Shown: one piece after another, positions 8,699-16,854 of the stretch | Position numbering within the stretch: the first letter of the stretch is position 1 | Layout: every line of letters begins with the position of its first letter | Assembly (NCBI GenBank): GCA_035384965.1 | Contig: DAOOJE010000009.1 | Location: forward strand, 43,944 to 107,943 | Origin: JAAYVZ01 sp035384965 | GTDB taxonomy: Bacteria > Acidobacteriota > Thermoanaerobaculia > Thermoanaerobaculales > Thermoanaerobaculaceae | Direction of reading: 5' to 3' | DNA length: 64,000 nucleotides | Program-made: the position numbers and the translations under genes | Notes under the pieces: generated by a model | What the model saw: the letters and a program-made list of their open reading frames with translations, nothing else | Databases searched by the model: none | What the model was told of the DNA's origin: nothing

Positions 8699-9631
8699 CT
8701 ACGCGGCGCGCTGGTGGGACCGGCGGTAGGTCGCGGGCGGCACGCCCAGGTGGCGCTTGAAGGTGCGCGAGAACGACGTCTCGTCGCCGAAGCCGACGCG
8801 GCCGGCGAGCTCGGGCAACGCGAGCGCCGTGTCGCGCAACAGCGCCGCCGCGCGGTGCATGCGCCAGCGGGTGAGGTAGCGGTGCGGGGTCTCCCCCACC
8901 CGCTCGGCGAACAGCGCGCAGAACGCCGAGCGCGACATTCCGGCCGCCGCCGCGAGCCACTCCAGCGTGAGCGGCTGCTCGGGCTGCCGGTGCATCAGCG
9001 CCAGGGCGCGGGCGAGACCCGGGTGGCGCAGGCCGGCGAGCCACCCCTGGCAGCACCCCTCGGACTGCTCGAGCACGGAACGCACCACCTGCACGAACAG
9101 CATGTCGGTGGCCCGGGCGATGACCGCCTGCGACCCGGGCCGCTCCTGCCCCGACTCGCGGGCGAGGATCTCGAGTACCGGCTCGAGCCAGCCGGAGGCG
9201 CGCCCGTCCTCGCCGCGCAGGAGGATGCGCGGCGGCAGCGCCTCGAGCAGCGGGTGCAGCCCGGCGCGCTCGAAGCCGAAGCTCCCACACAGGAGCGTCA
9301 CCGGCGCGCCGCTGCCGCCGTACGCGAGCGGCGTACCCGGAGCGGCCTTCCGCCGCGCCAGCACCGCGAAGAGGTCCTCGGCCGGGCGGTCCGGGGCGTC
9401 GGCGAGCTCGTGTGCCGCCCCGTGCGGAAACAGCACCATGTCGCCGGCCGCCAGCGCCACCGGCCGCTCGAGCCCCGCCATCCGCAGCCAGCAGGTGCCC
9501 CGCCGCACGGCGTGGAACCCCGCCGCCGGCCCGGCCGGGAACGCCAGGCCCCACGGGGCCGTCAGCTCGGACCGGCAGTACAGCGTGGTGTGCAGGCGGA
9601 GCGTCGAGAGTACGTCGGAAAGAGCGTCCAT
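8699..9631 (-). CDS. AraC-family transcriptional regulator with cupin sensor
   Basis: The 310-residue regulator has a cupin-type N-terminal sensor (AVRRGTCWLRMAGLERPVAL.. AAGDMVLFPHG) of the AraC_binding/cupin_6 kind and a C-terminal double helix-turn-helix (LTLEWLAAAAGMSRSAFCAL; ELAGRVGFGDETSFSRTFKR). The start at 9631 follows a GGAGG. A longer frame from 9667 would overlap the palindromic operator candidate. It is divergent from the NmrA-like gene, which it probably controls from the shared 145-bp region. Many homologues of this architecture sit beside an NAD(P)-binding reductase gene. Confidence 0.92.
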   Translation of the reverse strand: MDALSDVLSTLRLHTTLYCRSELTAPWGLAFPAGPAAGFHAVRRGTCWLRMAGLERPVALAAGDMVLFPHGAAHELADAPDRPAEDLFAVLARRKAAPGTPLAYGGSGAPVTLLCGSFGFERAGLHPLLEALPPRILLRGEDGRASGWLEPVLEILARESGQERPGSQAVIARATDMLFVQVVRSVLEQSEGCCQGWLAGLRHPGLARALALMHRQPEQPLTLEWLAAAAGMSRSAFCALFAERVGETPHRYLTRWRMHRAAALLRDTALALPELAGRVGFGDETSFSRTFKRHLGVPPATYRRSHQRAA

Positions 9632-9665
9632 CGCCTGTCCTCCGGGGCCTGGTGGACGAACGACC

Positions 9666-9683
9666 ATGAAATCTGGATTTCAT
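9666..9683. promoter_or_regulatory. 18-bp perfect palindrome, operator candidate
   Basis: ATGAAATC-TG-GATTTCAT is an exact inverted repeat in an AT-rich island of an otherwise G+C-rich sequence. It sits between the divergent araC-like and nmrA-like genes, 35 bp before the regulator start. It is a natural candidate binding site for the AraC protein or another dimeric regulator. Confidence 0.5.
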
Positions 9684-9776
9684 GTCATTGTACATCCACG
9701 CAGCAGGAATTATCGTCTTGCTCGCTGGGGTTGGCAAGCACACGGCCGGAAGGCCCCGAGTCAGTGGAGGTCCCGC

Positions 9777-10658
9777 ATGCGCATCGTCGTCACCACGCCC
9801 ACCGGCAACATCGGCTCCAAGCTCACCGACCGGCTCCTCGCCGCAGGCGCCGACGTCACCCTCATCGCCCGTCACCCCGAGAAGGTGGCCGGGTTCGTCG
9901 CCCGCGGGGCCAGGGTCGCGCAGGGCTCGCAGGAGGACGAGGCGTTCGTCCTCGAGGCCACCCGCGGGGCGGACGTGCTGTTCTGGCTCACGCCGCCGAA
10001 CTACCAGGCGCCCGACTTCCGCGCCTACCAGCGGCGGATGGGCGCCATCGCCGCCCGGGCGATCCAGGCCAACCGCATCGGCCGGGTCGTCAACCTCTCG
10101 AGCGTCGGCGCCCAGCTCGGCTGGGGCACCGGCCCCGTCAACGGGCTGCACGACATCGAGCAGGCCATCGGCCAGGTCGCGACCAACGTCACTCACCTGC
10201 GCCCCGGCGGGTTCATGGAGAACGTGCTGATGTCGCTCGAGACGATCAGGACCGCGAGCGCGATGTTCCTGCCGGTCCCCGGCGACGCGAGGATCCCGAT
10301 GGTCGCGACCGCCGACATCGCCGAGGCCGCCGCCAAGCTGCTGCTCGACCCGAGCTGGTCCGGCCAGCGGGCGGTCCTGCTCTGGGGCCCGTCCGAGCTC
10401 GGCTACGGCGACGTCGCCGCCACACTCACGAAGGTGCTCGGCAAGCCCGTGGCGCACGTGCAGGTGACGCCCGAGCAGGCGCGGCAGGCGATGCTCGGGA
10501 TGGGGATGACGGCCGACATGGTCGACTCGCTCCTCGAGCTGTACGACGCCTTCGCCACCGGCCGCATCGTCCAGGGCCTGCCGCCCAGCCCCGACCTGCG
10601 CGGCACGACCACCTTCGAGCAGTTCGCGACCACGGTGATCAAGCCGCTCGTCGGCTGA
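9777..10658 (+). CDS. NmrA-like NAD(P)-binding protein
   Basis: This 293-residue Rossmann-fold protein belongs to the atypical SDR/NmrA group. The nucleotide loop is TPTGNIGSKL (residues 8-17), a GxxGxxG variant, followed by RHPEKV at the end of strand two, where an Arg favours NADP. LHDIEQAI and LRPGGFMENVL are typical of QOR2/NmrA-like proteins. Members act as redox-sensing regulators or quinone/NADPH-dependent reductases; I cannot choose between these. A GTGGAGG ribosome site precedes ATG 9777. It is paired divergently with the AraC regulator. Confidence 0.88.
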   Translation: MRIVVTTPTGNIGSKLTDRLLAAGADVTLIARHPEKVAGFVARGARVAQGSQEDEAFVLEATRGADVLFWLTPPNYQAPDFRAYQRRMGAIAARAIQANRIGRVVNLSSVGAQLGWGTGPVNGLHDIEQAIGQVATNVTHLRPGGFMENVLMSLETIRTASAMFLPVPGDARIPMVATADIAEAAAKLLLDPSWSGQRAVLLWGPSELGYGDVAATLTKVLGKPVAHVQVTPEQARQAMLGMGMTADMVDSLLELYDAFATGRIVQGLPPSPDLRGTTTFEQFATTVIKPLVG

Positions 10659-10690
10659 CCGCGCCGCCACCCGTCCGTACGTTTCCTCCC

Positions 10691-10719
10691 ACCCCCGGCC
10701 GGGGACCCTGGCCGGGGGT
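10691..10719. terminator. Strong hairpin after NmrA-like gene
   Basis: ACCCCCGGCC and GGCCGGGGGT form a perfect ten-base stem with a nine-base loop, 33 bp after the stop of the NmrA-like gene and upstream of the TerC gene. No T-run follows, so it may stop transcription or protect the 3' end. Confidence 0.55.
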
Positions 10720-10745
10720 GCCCGCCTGGGCGATAATTCCCGGCC

Positions 10746-11510
10746 ATGAGCCTGCTCACCGACCCCAACGCCTGGCTCGCTCTGCTCACGCTCTCGGCGC
10801 TCGAGATCGTGCTGGGCATCGATAACATCATCTTCATCTCGATCCTCGCCGGCCGGCTGCCCGGGGCCAGGCGGGCCCGGGCTCGCACCGTCGGCCTCGC
10901 GCTGGCGATGCTCACCCGCATCGGGCTGCTCGCCTCGGTGGCCTGGCTCGCCCACCTCACCCTGAGGCTGTTCGCCGTCCTCGACCACGACTTCACGGCC
11001 CGCGACCTCATCCTCATTGGCGGCGGCGTCTTCCTGCTCGCCAAGGCGACGTTCGAGATCCACCACAACCTCGAAGGGGAGGGCGAGAAGCGGGCCAGGA
11101 CCGCCACCGTCAGCTTCGCCGGGGTCATCGGCCAGATCATGGTCCTCGACATCGTCTTCTCGCTCGACTCGGTGATCACGGCCATCGGCATGTCGGATCA
11201 CCTGCCGGTGATGATCGCGGCGATCGTCATCGCGGTCGGCGTCATGATGCTGTCCGCAGGGGCCGTTTCGGCCTTCGTCGAGCACCACCCCACGATCAAG
11301 ATGCTGGCGTTGTCGTTCCTCCTGCTCGTCGGGTTCGCCCTCGTCGTGGAGGGGTTCGGGCGTCACATCCCGAAGGGCTACATCTACTTCGCGATGGGGT
11401 TCTCGGTCGGCGTCGAGATGCTCAACTTGCGCGTGCGCAGCCGCCAGCGGGTGCGGCTGCTGCGCGGCGCCGAGCAGCTCGCCGAGGCCAAGACGACCCA
11501 GAAGTCGTGA
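10746..11510 (+). CDS. TerC-family integral membrane protein
   Basis: The product is a 254-residue TerC protein, a family implicated in manganese and other metal efflux, and tellurite resistance in some hosts. Diagnostic features are LEIVLGIDNIIFISIL in the first helix and MVLDIVFSLDSVITAIGM in the central one. Both hold the conserved acidic residues (ExxxGxDN and DxxFSxDS) that are presumed to bind the ion. About seven membrane segments can be drawn. A GATAAT hexamer lies eight bases before the ATG with no clear ribosome site, suggesting a short or absent leader. No yybP-ykoY-like structure was recognised upstream. Confidence 0.93.
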   Translation: MSLLTDPNAWLALLTLSALEIVLGIDNIIFISILAGRLPGARRARARTVGLALAMLTRIGLLASVAWLAHLTLRLFAVLDHDFTARDLILIGGGVFLLAKATFEIHHNLEGEGEKRARTATVSFAGVIGQIMVLDIVFSLDSVITAIGMSDHLPVMIAAIVIAVGVMMLSAGAVSAFVEHHPTIKMLALSFLLLVGFALVVEGFGRHIPKGYIYFAMGFSVGVEMLNLRVRSRQRVRLLRGAEQLAEAKTTQKS

Positions 11511-11527
11511 CCCAGCCGGCGAGCCGT

Positions 11528-11555
11528 TTGACTCCCGCCTGACGGCTGATAGGCT
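11528..11555 (+). promoter_or_regulatory. Sigma-70-type promoter of EamA transporter gene
   Basis: TTGACT (11528-11533) and TAGGCT (11550-11555) are separated by 16 bp. The -10 lies on the potential TTG start at 11555, so GTG 11564, eight bases on, is the more likely initiation codon. Confidence 0.5.
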
Positions 11556-11563
11556 TGCCGGCC

Positions 11564-12463
11564 GTGGCCGAGGTCCCGTTCCTGCATGCCGGGGAGGCGT
11601 TCTCGCTGGCCGCCGCGCTCGTCTGGGCGGTAGCGGTTGTGCTCTACAAGAAAGTTTCCGACACCGTCCACCCGATCGCCCTCAACCTCTTCAAGAACGC
11701 GTTTTCGCTGGCGCTGTTCGTGCCGACCTCGCTGCTGGCCGGCGGCTCCGGCCTGGGCTCGATCGCCGGGCGCGACCTCTTCGCCCTCGTGGCCAGTGGA
11801 GTCCTCGGCATTGCCATTTCGGACACCTACCTGTTCAAGGCCTTGCAGACGCTCGGCGCCGGGCTGTACGCCATCGTTGTCTGCCTGTACGTCGGCCTCG
11901 TTGTGGCGCTGTCGTTCGTCTTCCTCGGCGAGCGGTTGACGCCGCTGCAGTTCGCGGGTGTCGCGGTGATCGCCGTCGCCATCGCCGTCGCGGTGTACGA
12001 GCCCGACCGCTCGCACCGCGAGCGCCGGCAGGTCCTCCTCGGCCTCGCCTACGGCGTGGTGGCGATGCTCTCGGTGGCGATCAGCGTCGTGCTCATGAAG
12101 AGCGCCCTCGGCCGGGTCGCGGTCTTCGACACGATCGTCTTGCGCGTCGGTTCGGGGTTCGTGGCGCTGCTGCCGTTCGCGGTCGGGCGCGCCGGCGGGC
12201 GCGTGCTCGCGACGCTGCGCGGGCCGCACTGGACCAGCATGCTGTGGGGTTCGTTCCTCGGCATGTACGGTGCGACGCTGCTGTGGGTGCTCGGGATGAA
12301 GTACACCCTCGCCTCGGTTGCATCCTCCCTCAACCAGCTTTCGAACGTGTTCGTGTTCGTGCTCGCCGTGCTCTTCCTGCACGAGCGCCTGACCGCCCGC
12401 AAGGTGGCAGGCATCCTCGTCGCCACCGCCGGCGCCATGCTCGTGATCCTGGGCACTCGTTGA
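11564..12463 (+). CDS. EamA/DMT-family transporter
   Basis: This 299-residue protein has ten likely membrane helices arranged as two EamA repeats, the second starting near LLGLAYGVVAMLSVAISVVL. Each repeat ends in the usual FLGERLTPLQFAGVAVI / FLHERLTARKVAGILVA pattern. The drug/metabolite superfamily exports or imports small metabolites; the substrate is unknown. The start is taken as GTG 11564 from the promoter position. The gene ends 46 bp from the convergent propeller gene. Confidence 0.88.
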   Translation: MAEVPFLHAGEAFSLAAALVWAVAVVLYKKVSDTVHPIALNLFKNAFSLALFVPTSLLAGGSGLGSIAGRDLFALVASGVLGIAISDTYLFKALQTLGAGLYAIVVCLYVGLVVALSFVFLGERLTPLQFAGVAVIAVAIAVAVYEPDRSHRERRQVLLGLAYGVVAMLSVAISVVLMKSALGRVAVFDTIVLRVGSGFVALLPFAVGRAGGRVLATLRGPHWTSMLWGSFLGMYGATLLWVLGMKYTLASVASSLNQLSNVFVFVLAVLFLHERLTARKVAGILVATAGAMLVILGTR

Positions 12464-12509
12464 CAGCAGTTGGAGCTCGGCGAGGCCGAATCAGGTTCCC
12501 GCGTCGCTA

Positions 12510-13673
12510 CTACTTCGCAACCGCCGCAGTCCCTGACCCCGCAAGCGACTGCTGCATGAGCCAGTCTGGGGCACGTTCCACCCAGCGCGGCGACGCCCCA
12601 GGTGCCACAGGAAACACCCAGAAACCCGTCTCCGTAACGGCCAGTTGATCGAAGAACCCACCGCCTTCCGCTCGAATCGCAATCCGCCAGCAAGGACCTT
12701 CGGAGCCGACGAAGAATACGTCCAGAACCTGGTCGTCTGTAGCCACTCCTCGGTTGAGAAGCGCAAACACGACGCCTCTTCGGACGACAATGTCGCGCAC
12801 GGTCATCTTCGCGGTTATCGCCTTGAAACCTGCCGCTGCCTCTGGCAAGAGGCCGGGTGGTGGCTCCTTCGGGGTCTCGCCACTGAACGAGACCTCCGCG
12901 CGATGTGTGTCGCTGGTCCACTCCTCACGAACCTCGCCCGAAGGAGAAACCTGCCTCAGTCGGTACAGCCTGTGACGATCCGCGACCCAGAAAACCTCTT
13001 CGTTCTCGTCTGCGGACATCGCAAGGTCTTGGGTTAGACCCAAGGAGAGATCGTCCGCTCCCTCGGCTTTATCTGGTGCCAGTGCCTCGGAAAGCACCTC
13101 CCCTTTGAAGCTCACCCTCATCAGCAGGGACTCCTTCCTGGCCATCCTGGGATCCGTTCCCGCCCGCCTTCCGAACTCGATTGGAACCCTAGCTATGAGG
13201 AGCTCTCCCTTGGCGAAGGCAATGCCCGTCCCAAAGGTCGGCAGCTCGAACGCCGCCTGCACCTTCTTCCTATCAAACACCCTCACTGTGCCACGGTTGA
13301 GGAACGCGAAGGTCTCCCCACGGCGGTCACATGAGAACCCCGAGACTGCAGTAGCGACCTCCTTCGCGAGGTCCCAATCAGGGGTAACCCAGGAATCTCG
13401 CCTGTCGCCGTTCGGGGCGAAGACATCGACCCTCCCAGCGGATGGGCTGAAAACATAGATGTTGTCCTTGCCATCCTGGGCCACGAGCATCCCGCGCTCC
13501 CACCGAGTGTTCTCCAGTGGGCGGTTGCTGGCCGTCTCGCTGATGCGGTATTCCCCCCAACCGCGGACGCCCTTAGCCCAGTCGGGCCGCTCGCTTGGGC
13601 CGACGCCCTGTGCAGCAAGGACCGACGCCGACAAGACGACCAGTGCAAAACAGCAAGACACACGCTGTGCCAT
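12510..13673 (-). CDS. Secreted beta-propeller-like protein of unknown function
   Basis: The 387-residue protein has a signal peptide (CCFALVVLSASVLAAQG). Its body is made of repeating units of the NHL/six-bladed propeller kind: DGKDNIYVFSPSAGRVDVFAPNG, DRRGETFAFLNRGTVRVFDRK, and VRRGVVFALLNRGVATDDQVLDVF. No catalytic motif is visible. The start at 13673 follows GGAGG by five bases. Codon use and G+C are visibly less extreme than in the neighbours, and the gene borders an IS remnant, so it may have been acquired. Its function is unknown. Confidence 0.75.
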   Translation of the reverse strand: MAQRVSCCFALVVLSASVLAAQGVGPSERPDWAKGVRGWGEYRISETASNRPLENTRWERGMLVAQDGKDNIYVFSPSAGRVDVFAPNGDRRDSWVTPDWDLAKEVATAVSGFSCDRRGETFAFLNRGTVRVFDRKKVQAAFELPTFGTGIAFAKGELLIARVPIEFGRRAGTDPRMARKESLLMRVSFKGEVLSEALAPDKAEGADDLSLGLTQDLAMSADENEEVFWVADRHRLYRLRQVSPSGEVREEWTSDTHRAEVSFSGETPKEPPPGLLPEAAAGFKAITAKMTVRDIVVRRGVVFALLNRGVATDDQVLDVFFVGSEGPCWRIAIRAEGGGFFDQLAVTETGFWVFPVAPGASPRWVERAPDWLMQQSLAGSGTAAVAK

Positions 13674-13869
13674 CGCATCCTCCAGGTACCTCAACTGAGG
13701 CAAACCCCAGCATGGAGTCCCACCAGCGCCAGTAGAACGTTCAGCTCGAAGTCATGTTGAGATCGCTTAGGATCAGTCACACTGGTAGAAGACATGACCT
13801 CTCAGCTCGCCCACGCGTCGTCAAAGATCAGACAGATGCAGCCGCACGGGGGCGCTGGGACACAGCTCG

Positions 13870-13971
13870 TTATCGGCCCGCATTCAACCCAGGGTTGGCG
13901 GCTCGTCCGCCTGCCGTGAGGCAGATTACGACCGCGACGAGAATGAGCGCAATACCGAGGGTCTTCTTCAT
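13870..13971 (-). CDS. Small 33-residue hydrophobic peptide ORF
   Basis: The frame encodes a Lys-rich start, a single hydrophobic segment (LGIALILVAVVICLTAGG) and a short polar tail ending NPGLNAGR. It could be a small membrane peptide or a very short lipoprotein/secreted peptide. Support comes from a good sigma-70 promoter on the same strand (TTGACA-18-TAGGAT, 14056 to 14027) about 50 bp upstream and a weak purine-rich ribosome site (AGAAGAGA). There is no recognisable family. It lies in the AT-richer block between the propeller gene and the IS remnant. Confidence 0.45.
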   Translation of the reverse strand: MKKTLGIALILVAVVICLTAGGRAANPGLNAGR

Positions 13972-14026
13972 GAGCATCTCTTCTTCTTCCAGCCTGTTTC
14001 CTAAGAACGTCCAGCGACCTTGACCT

Positions 14027-14056
14027 ATCCTACAAGTGGGAGTCGAGTCATGTCAA
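14027..14056 (-). promoter_or_regulatory. Near-consensus sigma-70 promoter for the 33-codon ORF
   Basis: On the minus strand TTGACA (14056-14051) and TAGGAT (14032-14027) are 18 bp apart, the best -35/-10 pair seen in this window. Transcription would start near 14020 and read into the small ORF starting at 13971. Confidence 0.6.
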
Positions 14057-14227
14057 GACTCCTCTTCCACACGGAAACGCACACACGGGCTTGCTTCGAA
14101 ATCGCAAGTGACGCATTTGGGGGGGATGTTGCCCCTCGTACGGGGGCTCGCGGAGCTTGAACGTCGGAAACACACGGCACCGAAGTGTGGGGTTGACATA
14201 GGCGCTATCACACGCCCTGTAGGAATC

Positions 14228-15000
14228 ATGTACCTGTGGGCCACCTCCCGCACCAACAAGGACGGCTCCCAGGCCGCCTACGTGCAGCTCGCGCGCACAA
14301 CAGCCGCGACCCCAAGACCCACACCCCCAAGGCCGAGATCTTCTTCCACTTCGGCCGCCGCGAGGAGGTCGATCTCGAGGCGCTGCGCCGGCTGGTCCGC
14401 TCGATCACCCGCTTGTTGGGTCCCGAGGACGAGCTCAAGGCGGCGGCCTCGGCGGTCGAGGGCCAGCCGGTCCGCTTCATCGAGAGCCGTCCCATGGGTG
14501 AAGCCTGGCGGCTGCGGGGGGTGTGGGAGCGGCTGCAGATCGACCGGGCGAAGGTGAAGGCCGAGGAGCGGCTGGATGGGAAGTATCTGATTGTGACGAG
14601 CGACGACTCGCTCTCGCCGGAAGACGTGGCACTGGGCTACACGCAGTTGGCCGAGGTCGAGCGGGCGTGGCGGACGATGCAGTCGGAGCTCGAAATCCGG
14701 CCGATGCACCACCGCAAGGCGGAGCGCATGCGGGCGCACGTGCTGCTGTGCTGGCTGGCGTTGCTGCTGGTGCGGCTGATCGAGGTGACGTGCACGCAGA
14801 CGTGGCCGCGGGTCCGCCAGGAGATGGACCGGCTGCACCGAGGGGTATTCGAAACCAGGTCGGGCCGGTTCGTGCAGCGCACGGAGCTGACGGCGCTGCA
14901 GCACGAATACCTCAAGGCGATGCAGGTGGCGCCGCCGCCGCGGTTCGAGCGGATCGAGGCGAAGGCGCGGCGAAAGGCCAGCGCCAAGGCTACGGCGTAG
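14228..15000 (+). pseudogene. Remnant of an IS1634-like transposase
   Basis: Translation from ATG 14228 (MYLWATSRTNKDGSQAAYVQL) matches the N-terminus of IS1634-type DDE transposases. A frameshift near 14285-14290 is needed to continue as HNSRDPKTHTPKAEIFFHFG. The middle of the protein, which carries the first catalytic Asp residues, is missing: the frame jumps from LRGVWERLQI to KAEERLDGKYLIVTSDDSL. The C-terminal part with the TQLAEVERAWRTMQSELEIR region and the conserved RMRAHVLLCWLALLLVRLIE is intact up to the TAG at 15000. Terminal inverted repeats were not located. It cannot be active. Confidence 0.85.
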
Positions 15001-15524
15001 GCAGACGGCGCCCGCAGAGCCTCTGGCTGTAGTCACACGCGCACATTTCGGAAAAGGGTCGATTCGTCAATGCTGGTGCGTCTTGGCACCCGCTCGCGCG
15101 TGACCACCCGTGTGAAAGACGGGCAAGACTGAGGAGGAGACTCGGAAAGTCGACTGGATGCATGGAGTGGCGACGATCCCTGTCCCAGGCTGGGAGGTTG
15201 GTCCTTCCCGGGCCCAGTGCAATCATCAGCACCTCAATCTGCCGGACGGTTGTGGCCGTCGCTACAGTGAGATCCTCCGGGGAGGCATACTCGCAGTGAG
15301 CCTACTCGAGGGTGGGCCTTCACGGCTCGAAAGAGACGCTGTCAAGCCGCAGGAAACGGGGCACTCAGCGTCGGTTTCCGTCCCGAACGGGGGCCAGCCG
15401 GGATACCGGGCGGCGCGTGCCTCTGCGGTCCGCCGTCCTTAGCCGGTGACGCCGGCGCCCGTCGTAGCGCCCGAGCGAAAACCGTGGAGAATGGACCCCG
15501 GCCCTCGAGGGGAGGACGACCGGA
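15001..15524. other. Spacer without a recognisable gene
   Basis: I see no supported gene, RNA or promoter in these 524 bp between the transposase remnant and the lipoprotein gene. Part of it is probably residual IS sequence. Confidence 0.4.
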
Positions 15525-16681
15525 ATGCTCACACCTGCATCATTGCCAAGGGTCCGCCACAGGAAACGGCTTCTCCGCGTCGCGGTGCTCTCCGCCTTCG
15601 TCGCCCTCTCCGCCTGCTTCGAGCAGCCGGTGGCGGAGCGGGTCCACCTGTGCTTCCTGCCGGGGGCGGCTTCGTCGTCACTGCGGCGGCGGTGGTGCAC
15701 AAGGAGAGCTACCCGGCGACGAACCCGGCGCTCGACCGTCGGCTCGCCGAGGCGCGGGCCGACTACGCGGCCGGGTGGGCGTCGTGGAGTCCCCGGTTCG
15801 AGGAGCTGGACCCGGCGCAGGAGCGGCTCGAGCTGCAGCGCGTCTCGGGCGAAGTGTCGCGGGTCGTCCGCCAGGCGCTCGCCCGTGACCCGCAAGGGCT
15901 GGCCGGCTTCTTCTCGTTCACCGACGTGCAGTGCCAGCTCGAGCAGCAGCCCGGCTGGAGCGAGTTGAGCCTGTTCACGCGCGGCTCGAGCCGCGCCTCG
16001 GCGGCCGAGCGCCGGCGAATGGAGCGCGCCCTCGCCGACTGGAGCGCCGTCCTCTCCCGCTACCTCGCCGCGGTGGGCGACCTCTACCGGTATCTCGAGC
16101 TCCATCCCGACCGTGCCGAGCCGTGCCTCGGGGAGCTACTCGGAGTCAGCGACAGGGACAAGGGCTGGGAGTTCGACGCCGCCGAGAAGGCGCTGCTTGA
16201 GGCCGCGAGCGGCGCCATGCAGGAGGCGGTGAAGGTCCTGCAGGTGCCCTCCGGCGAGGCGTACTCGCTCGACGAGCTGTCGCGGCGCGTCTTCGACCCG
16301 TTCCCGGCCGCGACCACCGTCTCCCTGCCGGCGGAGCCGGGCGAGATCGAGGGGTTCGTGGCGAGGCCGGACGGCACATTCGAGGTCCCGGCGCTGTCGA
16401 TGTGGGAAGCCATGGCGCGGCTCGAGGGCGAGTGGCTCGCGCCCGACCCGCTAGTGGCGGTGGTGCGGCACTCGCTGTGCGAGACGTGCGAGGGCGAGTT
16501 CCCGCTCGGCGCGTTCCTCGGGCTGCCGCGCTCGGCCGCCGCCGTGATGCCCTCCGCGCGCGACCTCAATGCGGCGCTCGGCCGCCAGCTCCAGCCGGCG
16601 CCGGCGTACCGTCTGCGCTGGCCGAGCCGCGAGTGGCCGCAGGGCGACACGTTCGACTGGCGCACCGTGGATTGTCCGTAG
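15525..16681 (+). pseudogene. Lipoprotein of unknown function, interrupted by a frameshift
   Basis: The first frame from ATG 15525 gives a lipoprotein signal (LLRVAVLSAFVALSAC) followed by EQPVAERVHLCFLPGG. At the GGGGGC run near 15661-15665 a one-base loss moves the sense to the next frame, which continues FVVTAAAVVHKESYPATNPALDRRLAEARADYAAG and stays open to 16681. The rest is Glu/Leu-rich alpha-helical sequence with no known motif. It includes FFSFTDVQCQLEQQPGWSEL and a pair of Cys residues in HSLCETCEGE. The break is in a G-run, so a sequencing or assembly error is as likely as real inactivation. It is convergent with asnB. Confidence 0.65.
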
Positions 16682-16735
16682 CATTCACACGGCCTGGCAC
16701 GACGCGCAAGGCACGAGGCACGAGCGCCGCCCGCC

Positions 16736-16837
16736 CACCCGGCGCGGCCCGGAGGTCCGCGCCCACCATTGGGCCGGCGGCGCTCCCGAGCGCGGTGCGA
16801 CGCAGTGGTTGGCGCGGACGTCCCCGGCCGCGCCAGG
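16736..16837. repeat. 102-bp palindromic repeat, copy B
   Basis: This is the second copy of the element at 2121-2222, in the same orientation. It sits in the 173-bp gap between the convergent lipoprotein gene and asnB. The outer arms (CGCGGCCCGGAGGTCCGCGC and GCGCGGACGTCCCCGGCCGC) are conserved, while the loop region carries most of the 11 differences. Here it could also serve as a bidirectional transcription stop. Confidence 0.75.
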
Positions 16838-16854
16838 GCGGGGAGGGGGGGAGG

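Noticed and set aside
14192..14226. TTGACA plus TAGGAA before the transposase remnant as a promoter
   Set aside because: The spacer is 21 bp, too long for a sigma-70 promoter.
14100..15100. An intact insertion sequence
   Set aside because: The transposase lacks its catalytic core and has a frameshift, and I could not find terminal inverted repeats or a target duplication.
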